In this document: positions 36,081 to 43,005 of the stretch, piece by piece
How the letters are laid out: every line of letters begins with the position of its first letter
Position numbering within the stretch: position 1 is the first letter of the stretch
Source of the DNA: Dinoroseobacter sp.
GTDB taxonomy: Bacteria > Pseudomonadota > Alphaproteobacteria > Rhodobacterales > Rhodobacteraceae
Assembly (NCBI GenBank): GCA_017643385.1
Contig: JAEPNN010000003.1
Location: 363,063-427,062 of the forward strand
DNA length: 64,000 nt
Direction of reading: 5' to 3'
The notes under the pieces: generated by a model
The model's database searches: none
Told to the model about the DNA's origin: nothing
Seen by the model: only the letters and a program-made list of their open reading frames with translations
Made by a program: the position numbers and the translations under genes

Positions 36081-36690
36081 ATGAAACGTGCATTCCTGAC
36101 CAGTTTGACGGCCACACTGGTTGCGCTGAGCAATTACACCTCAGCGTTGGAGCCATCGTCATGGCGACTCAGCCTGCAGCGACTGCCGCCGATCGGCGCA
36201 TGCAGATAAGCTCGTTGCCTTATCTGGCAGGCAACTGGGATCAGGCACGTGCGGTATATGGCCCGGGTGGGATTGTTCGCGAAGCTGTCGCCGGATAATA
36301 TTCAGAGCAAGACATCACCGTGCTGGCCCCGTATCCAATTTACTTCGGTGCTATTTCTCTGAACGTTGAAGACGCCAGTCCCGGCTCGACTGTTCCTAAC
36401 GGTATCGAATTAAGAGATCCTAGTGTTAAGAGCTTCCAGTTCACCGGTGAAGAGTTTGGCTACATCCCTGCCCCGATCACATTCTCTGAGACTTTCCGGC
36501 AGTTCAAACTGGCGTGGTTGTTGGCGCAATCGGGTCTGCTGCTGAAGGATACTACGGCGCTTTCCGTGATATCCTCAAAAGATCGGTCTAAGATTTGGCC
36601 CGCTGTGCTTCAGGATGTTGACGTTGAATGAGGCCTGGTCATTCTTGATGAAGTTGCTGCTGCAAGCAATTAGACTTAAGTCGTTAGGGT
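36081..36690 (+). pseudogene. TRAP substrate-binding protein (DctP), frameshifted and interrupted
   Basis: A signal peptide (MKRAFLTSLTATLVALSNY) is followed by a shift into another frame carrying ISSLPYLAGNWDQARAVYG. An in-frame TAA follows (36297-36299), then LAPYPIYFGAIS and VKSFQFTGEEFGYIPAPITF. A second shift at about 36530 leads to AEGYYGAFRDILKRS. All pieces are DctP-family blocks in the right order, so the gene has at least two frameshifts and one nonsense codon, and has lost part of its N-terminal domain. Confidence 0.75.
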
Positions 36691-36720
36691 GGCGATGGCC
36701 GCCCTGGAACATGCGTTACC

Positions 36721-37836
36721 ATGGGAACAGAGCTTATGGAATCCGATTACACCATCATCGGAGGGGGGATTGTCGGCCTTTCAGTCGGCTGGGGCCTGCT
36801 CCAGCGTGGACGAACGGTGACTATTCTGGATGGTGATGACGGTTCATTTCGTGCCAGTCGCGGCAACTTCGGATTGGTCTGGGTACAGTCCAAGGGAATG
36901 AACCAACCTCGGTATGCCAAATGGTCACAGCAATCAGCTGAAATCTGGGCGAATTTCGCAAACGAAATTAGCGACAACACGGGTAAGCCTGTTCCCCTGG
37001 AACAAAATGGCGGGCTAGATCTGCATTTTTCCGAAGCATCCCTAGATTCAACTGTCCAGCAGTATGAAAAACTAAAAGCACAGTTGGGTGGCGATTACCC
37101 CTACGAAGTGCTTGGTCACAATGCGTTGCGCAGGGCCGAACCACACATCGGGCCCAAGGTGATAGGTGCCATCCTTCATCATCAAGATGGCCATGCAAAC
37201 CCGCTGAAGTTGATGGTTGCTCTTGCAGCCGATGTACGCCGGTTGGGCGGTCGCGTGGTATCTGGGAAGTTGGTAACCAAGGTGACGAAGCAGGGTGCAT
37301 TCTGCATCACCTGTACAGATGGCACGTCCATATCTTCAGACAAAGTTATCCTCTCTGCCGGGCTTGGGGTCGCTCAGCTCGGCCCAATGATGGGGTTCAA
37401 GGCCCCAATTCGCCCCCAGCGCGGTCAGGTTTTGATAACTGAAAAACTGCCCAAGCTGATCAATCGACCATCGTTGATTGCTAGACAGGTCGATGAAGGC
37501 GGTATCCAGATCGGAGCCACAAACGAAGAGGTCGGTCTTAATGACCGCGAGACCCAGCCAGGTCTGTCAGGCCTCGCAGCCGAAGCTATTGCCGCCTATC
37601 CAGCGCTTGCACGGGCCCAACTTGTGCGCAGTTGGGGAGCATTACGTATTCTATCACCCGACGGCCTGCCTATATATCAGGAGAGTGAAGATATGCCCGG
37701 TGCGTATCTTGTCACTTGCCACAGCGGTATAACACTCGCCGCTGCTCATGCACGCCTCCTGCCAGACTGGCTGGAGAGCACCAACGCTGCACCAGATCTG
37801 GAGGTGTTCAGTGAACAACGCTTCGCCGTTTCTTGA
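36721..37836 (+). CDS. FAD-dependent oxidoreductase, beta subunit-like (HcnC/OoxB/LhpB type)
   Basis: 371 residues. FAD motif YTIIGGGIVGLSVGWGL at the N-terminus, RASRGNFGLVWVQSKG, and the C-terminal HSGITLAAAHARLLPDW of DAO-fold enzymes. ATG at 36721; an ATG at 36736 with GGGA upstream is equally possible. The next two genes encode a [2Fe-2S] subunit and an NAD/FAD protein with a BFD-type cluster. Together they resemble the three-subunit opine oxidase, hydrogen cyanide synthase and D-hydroxyproline dehydrogenase group, all of which oxidise amino acids or amino-acid conjugates. Confidence 0.85.
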   Translation: MGTELMESDYTIIGGGIVGLSVGWGLLQRGRTVTILDGDDGSFRASRGNFGLVWVQSKGMNQPRYAKWSQQSAEIWANFANEISDNTGKPVPLEQNGGLDLHFSEASLDSTVQQYEKLKAQLGGDYPYEVLGHNALRRAEPHIGPKVIGAILHHQDGHANPLKLMVALAADVRRLGGRVVSGKLVTKVTKQGAFCITCTDGTSISSDKVILSAGLGVAQLGPMMGFKAPIRPQRGQVLITEKLPKLINRPSLIARQVDEGGIQIGATNEEVGLNDRETQPGLSGLAAEAIAAYPALARAQLVRSWGALRILSPDGLPIYQESEDMPGAYLVTCHSGITLAAAHARLLPDWLESTNAAPDLEVFSEQRFAVS

Positions 37837-38113
37837 GCTCGAAAGCGGGCCGCGCGTCGACATAACTTGGGATGGAAAACCTCTTAGCCTACCAGATGGT
37901 GCCAACCTCGCTGCCGCCTTACTAGCCTGCGGGATCGAGGTTTTCCGAAGCACGCCCGTTTCTGGGGCTCCTCGCGGACCGTTTTGTATGATGGGGGCAT
38001 GTTTCGACTGCCTCGTCGAAATTGACGGCGTGACCCGTCAAGCCTGTATGATCGAGGTCAAAAACGGGTTGGACATTAAAACAATAAACGTACCGAGAGC
38101 ACCGAATGCGTAA
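37811..38113 (+). CDS. (2Fe-2S) subunit, HcnA/OoxC type
   Basis: About 100 residues. Cys motif GPFCMMGACFDC plus a later QACM provides the four ligands of a ferredoxin-like [2Fe-2S] centre. Start is GTG at 37811 with GGAGG at 37800-37804. It overlaps both the FAD subunit upstream (26 bp) and the next gene (8 bp). It presumably passes electrons between the two flavoprotein subunits. Confidence 0.85.
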   Translation: MNNASPFLELESGPRVDITWDGKPLSLPDGANLAAALLACGIEVFRSTPVSGAPRGPFCMMGACFDCLVEIDGVTRQACMIEVKNGLDIKTINVPRAPNA

Positions 38114-39500
38114 GCGAGATCTTGTTGTCATTGGCGCAGGTCCTGCTGGTATGGCTGCGGCAGTGCTAGCTGCTGAACTGGGTCTGGATGTCACGGTTCT
38201 GGACGAACAAGTGCTGCCAGGCGGTCAGATTTTCCGTGGCGTAGATCGGGTTTCCGCATCGCGAAGCAAAATCCTTGGAAGGGACTACACCGATGGCGCG
38301 CGGCTGACCCAAGACCTAAGACAAAGCCGCATCAAACACTTTTCTGGTGCTGTTGTATGGGCCATAGAAGAGAACTTCCGTATCTCCTTCACCCATGAAG
38401 GAAGGGGTGCGCAGATCAATGCTGATCGTATCTTGTTGGCAACTGGTGCACTGGAACGCCCGATGCCAATCCCCGGTTGGACCTTACCGGGTGTTATGAC
38501 TGCGGGAGCTGGCCAGATATTACTGAAACAATCCGGTATTGTGGCACAAGACGCTGTGTTGGTGGGCTCTGGGCCGTTTCTTTACCTGATAGCCACTCAG
38601 ATGGTGGGCGCAGGCACCCCACCAGCGGCGGTGATCGAAACCCAGAGGTTGCGGGATATGATCCGTGCAACGCGACACTTGGGCGGTGCGTTGCGTGGCT
38701 GGCCATACCTTGCCAAGGGCTTGAAGATGATATCGGAAATCAAGCGAGCTAGAGTGCCTCGCTATACGGGTGCGACACAAATAGCTATCGAAGGTGAAGG
38801 CAAAGCCGCGGCCCTTACTTTCATCCATAAAAGACAAAAAAAGCGGGTCGCCTGTAAAACAGTTTACCTCCACCATGGTGTCGTTCCCAATACACACGCA
38901 GCTCGATCACTTGGCATTTCCCACCGCTGGGATGCGGGTCAGGTATCATTTGTTCCCGAGCTCAATCCTTGGGGGCAAAGCGATGTTGCAGGTGTTTTTA
39001 TCGCAGGCGATGGAGCTGGAATTGGTGGCGCAAAGGTCGCTGAGTATGCTGGACAACTGGCCGCTTTGAAGGTGGCTGAAGAGCTCAACTGTATTTCTAT
39101 AAGTCACCGCAATCGTGTTGCTGTCCCCTTGCGTCGGGCATTGGCGCGCGAAATGGCTGTCAGGCCCTTCCTTGACGCGGCTTACCCGCCGTTTGAAGAG
39201 GCCTTGTCCCCATCTGACAGCACACTGGTGTGTCGCTGCGAAGAAGTCACCGCAGGGGATATCCGCAAATATGCTAGACTAGGATGCCTCGGCCCAAACC
39301 AGACCAAAGCATTCGCGCGCGCGGGTATGGGCCCCTGTCAGGGCCGCTATTGCGGTCTGACGGTGACCGCATTACTCGCTGAAGCAAATGGGCTATCTCC
39401 GGATCAAACAGGCTACTACCGCATCCGTGCGCCTCTAAAACCGGTCACACTCGGCGAGCTTGCTGCAATGGACAATATGTCTGAAGGTCCGGTTGACTAG
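38106..39500 (+). CDS. NAD(P)/FAD oxidoreductase with BFD-type [2Fe-2S] domain (HcnB/OoxA type)
   Basis: 464 residues. N-terminal FAD motif VVIGAGPAGMAAAVLAAELG and LPGGQIFR; a second nucleotide-binding region near residue 150; a BFD-like domain near the C-terminus (VCRCEEVTAGDI, GMGPCQGRYCG) whose Cys pattern fits a [2Fe-2S] cluster. It is the alpha subunit of the three-part oxidase formed with the two overlapping upstream genes. Confidence 0.87.
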   Translation: MRKRDLVVIGAGPAGMAAAVLAAELGLDVTVLDEQVLPGGQIFRGVDRVSASRSKILGRDYTDGARLTQDLRQSRIKHFSGAVVWAIEENFRISFTHEGRGAQINADRILLATGALERPMPIPGWTLPGVMTAGAGQILLKQSGIVAQDAVLVGSGPFLYLIATQMVGAGTPPAAVIETQRLRDMIRATRHLGGALRGWPYLAKGLKMISEIKRARVPRYTGATQIAIEGEGKAAALTFIHKRQKKRVACKTVYLHHGVVPNTHAARSLGISHRWDAGQVSFVPELNPWGQSDVAGVFIAGDGAGIGGAKVAEYAGQLAALKVAEELNCISISHRNRVAVPLRRALAREMAVRPFLDAAYPPFEEALSPSDSTLVCRCEEVTAGDIRKYARLGCLGPNQTKAFARAGMGPCQGRYCGLTVTALLAEANGLSPDQTGYYRIRAPLKPVTLGELAAMDNMSEGPVD

Positions 39501-39509
39501 GAGAAATCA

Positions 39510-39848
39510 ATGATCGAAAGAATAGAAACCAGCCATCGCATGAGTAAGATCGTGAAGCACAACGGAGTTGCTTACCTATGCGGGCAAGTAGGTGAAGGCG
39601 CAACGGTCAGTGAACAGACACGTGATTGCTTGTCGAGGGTAAACGCGCTTTTGGAAAAGTCCGGTTCATCACGTGAACAGATGCTACAGGCCGTGATCTG
39701 GCTCGCAGACATGGCAGATTTCGCCGAGATGAATGCCATCTGGGACGCTTGGGTCCCGGCGGGTTGCGCTCCAGCCCGGGCGTGCGGTGAAGCAAAACTC
39801 GCAAGATCAGAACTTAAGGTCGAAATCATCGTGACTGCTGCTTATTGA
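39510..39848 (+). CDS. RidA-family enamine/imine deaminase
   Basis: 112 residues, full family length. Conserved blocks are [10 protein letters not shown] and [17 protein letters not shown], with the catalytic Arg in PARAC. RidA proteins hydrolyse reactive enamines and imines made by amino-acid-oxidising or dehydrating enzymes. It begins 10 bp after the oxidase alpha subunit, which supports an imine-forming oxidase reaction upstream. Confidence 0.9.
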   Translation: MIERIETSHRMSKIVKHNGVAYLCGQVGEGATVSEQTRDCLSRVNALLEKSGSSREQMLQAVIWLADMADFAEMNAIWDAWVPAGCAPARACGEAKLARSELKVEIIVTAAY

Positions 39849-40575
39849 ATGCTTCCCCAAGACTGAAGCGAACAAGGTCAAAGGACTAAATTTAGCAAAG
39901 CCCATGTCGGTTCATGGTCTGGACTTGCCCTGGAAATTCAGTGCGAACTGAGTGCAAGATTTTGGATGCATTTCTGATGAGAGTGGAAGTTTACTCCTAC
40001 CACAGTAATGATTTGGTGACGCCCAAATTGCCTTTACATTGTGATGAGTAGAAGCAGAGGCCGCAGTTGGCGAGATCAGTTGTAGGATAGGGACCGCGAA
40101 GACAACATTTGTTCGCAAGTGAAACGGGTCATATCAGAATGGACGTATCTGAGCGCCATCTTCGCAAATAACTTGAGAACAAAAAATAGAATCGACTGGT
40201 CCCGTATCTCACCTCGGACAAAACGGCTTTTTGTACGCTCGGCAACAAGCTGGTGAAGGCATCTGGAACTACAAGGTCTTTGTCACGCTCAAATCTTAAT
40301 TACGGTATGCCTAAGAGCCTCCAGCGGGCATCTAACGGATAACAATCTCCGCGCAACTCAGCGTTGGGGAATAACGGATACGGCTGTGGAAGTTGATCGA
40401 GCCCCAGATTCATTAGTGGTATCCTTGGCTGCACATCCTACACCAAAGAAAGCACCGCGATGTGGACCGCGTCTGCGCCGATCATACTGGAACCGTCCAA
40501 ACCGATATTGATCTAACCGTTTCCAAACTCGTGGCATAAACGATGTCTGTACAAAGGGCCTAACTGAGCGAGACC
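39849..40575. other. Non-coding, probably decayed DNA
   Basis: No supported gene in about 730 bp. All frames are broken by stops. The base composition is close to that of the surrounding genes rather than the AT-rich island that follows. It looks like degraded insertion-sequence or gene debris. Confidence 0.5.
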
Positions 40576-40641
40576 GAATTAGAATTCTCTCGAGCCGTAG
40601 CTTCGACAGACAAGGCCTATATCGAAGCGTTCAGCAGGTAC
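40576..40641 (+). mobile_element. IS3-family transposase core, short relic
   Basis: The plus frame reads ELEFSRAVASTDKAYIEAFS, which matches the rve-core block of IS3-type transposases (consensus of the form EFSRPGKPTDNAYIEAFN, containing the last catalytic Glu). Only about 22 codons remain, with substitutions of conserved residues. It is a decayed trace at the left border of the AT-rich island. Confidence 0.55.
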
Positions 40642-41045
40642 CCAAGACAGGTGTGGCAGGTAGCTATTTTTGGCGGGCTAAGTTCGTATTACCTGCAACA
40701 CCATTATAAACTGATATGTACTCATAATCACTGATGTATAGCTCTCTCTGTTATTGATATATATGGAAGCCGATTGAGAAAGACACCATTTGAGCGGATC
40801 AGTATCAACCTTAATCAAGTGTGATCACTTAAGATACTCAGACGAACCTTAAGATACACATCCCTAAATGTAGCATATGTTGTATTCCCACAGCACACCT
40901 CGCTATCAAGTTTTTAAAAATTTCAGTCGCGCACTCAAAGCTTTCGCTTGCCAAGAGTGAAACAGAAAAAAGATCGAGCTCAAATTAGACAATTTACTAT
41001 CAAATAAAAAATCTACGGGCGTAAATAAAAGCTGAGGCAATGATA
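40642..41045. other. AT-rich leader region of the signalling island
   Basis: About 400 bp without a gene. Base composition turns strongly AT-rich here. The notable content is the direct repeat at 40828-40857 and the putative promoter region of the small membrane protein. Confidence 0.45.
40828..40857. promoter_or_regulatory. Direct repeat CTTAAGATAC, 20-bp spacing
   Basis: CTTAAGATAC occurs at 40828-40837 and again at 40848-40857, exactly 20 bp (two helical turns) apart. Related sequences occur before the molybdopterin-fold gene (42401-42458). This is the layout expected for a dimeric regulator, and the NarL-type protein encoded between the two sites is the natural candidate. Confidence 0.5.
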
Positions 41046-41489
41046 ATGACAAAAAACAGCATTATCGTTAACATAACTGGTATCGTTATCAACTTATTTT
41101 CAATATATTTGATACTTAGTCTAATATTTTATGTAGAGAAAATATCTCAAAAACTTTCTTTACCAATAATTTTTGAAATAAAAACTCCACTAGCAATTTG
41201 CATTTCTTTAGCAATCGGTGTGATTACTTCAAACCTACTTACATTTACACCTAAAAATAGTATTTTAACAAAGATACATATTCTTTCGATTCTGTTACTC
41301 ACATATATACTGACGATTGCCACAGTCTTAGGAATATTAATCTTGATAATTGAGTCAGATCATATGTCTCAATATATTTTAAACTCATCAATTGAGAAAT
41401 CAGAAATCTACGTTGCCTTGCTAGTACCGATCATTAGCTTGATTGCCTTCGTATCAGCCCTTCGAAGCGAAAGACGACACAAAATTTAG
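41046..41489 (+). CDS. Small four-helix membrane protein, unknown function
   Basis: 147 residues with about four predicted membrane helices (roughly 4-28, 45-65, 75-103, 125-140) and a basic tail SERRHKI. No family recognised. The start is put at ATG 41046, because GAGG at 41034-41037 is too close to the ATG at 41040. The gene is very AT-rich compared with the rest of the window. Its upstream region carries the CTTAAGATAC repeat, so it may be a target or an accessory of the neighbouring two-component system. Confidence 0.6.
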   Translation: MTKNSIIVNITGIVINLFSIYLILSLIFYVEKISQKLSLPIIFEIKTPLAICISLAIGVITSNLLTFTPKNSILTKIHILSILLLTYILTIATVLGILILIIESDHMSQYILNSSIEKSEIYVALLVPIISLIAFVSALRSERRHKI

Positions 41490-41602
41490 TAAGTTCGTTG
41501 AATTAGGAGCATAAAAACATCTCCCAATCTAGACATCGCTTCGAAAGCTATGTCATCTATTTATACGATCTTAAAAAAAACAAAATATATTATATACGCA
41601 CG

Positions 41603-42250
41603 CTACCCAGAAATAATAGATTTATCTCGCCCGATCGACACCGCGTGAGCACGATTTTGAGCGTCAAGTTTCTTACAGATTGAACGCATATGCATCTTCA
41701 CTGAAGCTTCACTTACATCCAAGTCAGCTGCGATCTCTTTGTTCGTCAGCCCCGACGCAGCAGCACGCAGAACGAACAGCTCAACATCAGACAGATCCGC
41801 ATTGCTACCGTTAGCAACTTTGTCGCTTGAGAGCTCCACCGGGAAAAACACCTGGCCACTGTCGACCAACCTGAGCACGCTTACCAGCGATTGAATCGGT
41901 AATGTTTTGGGTATGAGACCACGCACGCCAATGTCGATCGAACGCCGCAAAGTTTGCCGATCAGCATGCGCAGAGAACAGCATAACCTTGCCCTCTCCAG
42001 CAGCAGAGACGACGTCCTCAACCGACTTTATGCTAACAAATTTTGGCAGTTTGAGATCAAGTAAAATTAGATCGAACGGGCCTTCTTTCTTCAGTGCTTG
42101 CAAGGTATCAGCCAAGCTGGACGTGATGGTAACTGCGAACTCACTATTTTTTTCAAGGAACGAAGCTACTGTTTCAGCAACCAACCTATGGTCATCAACG
42201 ATCAGTACTTTACGTTGGTCTTCATCGACTTCGGAGAGAAGCTCGAGCAT
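41603..42250 (-). CDS. NarL/LuxR-family response regulator
   Basis: 215 residues. Receiver domain with acidic pocket D19/D20 (LIVDDHR) and phosphoacceptor D65 (LILLDLKLP), then a LuxR-type helix-turn-helix (SDVELFVLRAAASGLTNKEI, DVSEASVKMHMRSICKKL, about 150-205). It is divergent from the molybdopterin-fold and hybrid-kinase genes, and its own promoter shares the 263-bp gap with them. Likely DNA-binding output of that kinase. Confidence 0.9.
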   Translation of the reverse strand: MLELLSEVDEDQRKVLIVDDHRLVAETVASFLEKNSEFAVTITSSLADTLQALKKEGPFDLILLDLKLPKFVSIKSVEDVVSAAGEGKVMLFSAHADRQTLRRSIDIGVRGLIPKTLPIQSLVSVLRLVDSGQVFFPVELSSDKVANGSNADLSDVELFVLRAAASGLTNKEIAADLDVSEASVKMHMRSICKKLDAQNRAHAVSIGRDKSIISG

Positions 42251-42400
42251 ATTTCACCTCAAACATTAGCAGTATGACCCAAACTGCTTCACTAAAGTAT
42301 ACTCGTAAGCGAGCACTATGGCGCTGTTGTATGTCCAAGTTGTGGCCTGGGGCGAAAGGACAAACAAGCCCAAATCCTGATTAACCAGAAAAACAGCTCA

Positions 42401-42458
42401 AAAGATACCGATTCATGAATGTTTAGCCGTAAGATCGCTTAAGGTATCTTTCGATACC
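42401..42458. promoter_or_regulatory. Inverted GATACC repeats in divergent promoter region
   Basis: AAAGATACC (42401-42409) is repeated inverted as GGTATCTTT (42443-42451), and GGTATC-TTTC-GATACC (42443-42458) forms a smaller palindrome overlapping it. CTTAAGGTATC at 42438-42448 resembles the CTTAAGATAC repeat at 40828. The sites end 55 bp before the start of the molybdopterin-fold gene. Confidence 0.5.
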
Positions 42459-42513
42459 GTTGCACGCCCGAAATTTCACCTCTATCGATAGACGATACAA
42501 AGGTGGACAAAAC

Positions 42514-43005
42514 ATGAGAAAAAATTCTCGTACATTTATGTATCTAAGCATCTACGTAACGTGGCTTTTGAGCACAAGCATAAGCGCAAACGCGGATACG
42601 CTGCTCTCAATAACTATCAATGATCACGCACGCATAACCCTGACAGAAGAGGACCTGCTTGCCCTCCCTCAGGTGACGATTGAAACGTCAACTCCTTGGG
42701 ATGAAGAGGAGATAACATTTTCCGGACCTACCCTCAAGGCACTTTTGACACGGTATAATATTACAGAGGGTGAGCTAAATCTGTATGCAAGCAACCGGTA
42801 TCAAATCCAAGTTCCCTGGGATTACATCGAAGATTCATCTCCAATTATCGCGAATAGAATGAATGGGAGTCCATTTTCAAGGCGCCAAAGGGGCCCACTC
42901 TGGCTTATTTTCCCATTTGACTCGGACGATCGATATCGAAGCTATGAAGTTAGTGCGATGTCTATCTGGCAACTTATATCAATGGAAATTGATACTAAGC
43001 CATGA
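42514..43005 (+). CDS. Periplasmic molybdopterin-oxidoreductase-fold protein (putative sensor partner)
   Basis: 163 residues. Signal peptide to about SANADTLL, then a single small domain resembling the substrate-binding part of sulfite-oxidase-fold proteins: LTEEDLLALPQVTIETST, ITFSGPTLKALLTRYNI, NRYQIQVPWDYIE, RGPLWLIFPFD. The cofactor-binding Cys region is not present, so it is unlikely to be an enzyme. ATG at 42514 follows AAGGTGGA. It overlaps the hybrid kinase start by 4 bp, which suggests that it senses a ligand for the kinase. Confidence 0.65.
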   Translation: MRKNSRTFMYLSIYVTWLLSTSISANADTLLSITINDHARITLTEEDLLALPQVTIETSTPWDEEEITFSGPTLKALLTRYNITEGELNLYASNRYQIQVPWDYIEDSSPIIANRMNGSPFSRRQRGPLWLIFPFDSDDRYRSYEVSAMSIWQLISMEIDTKP

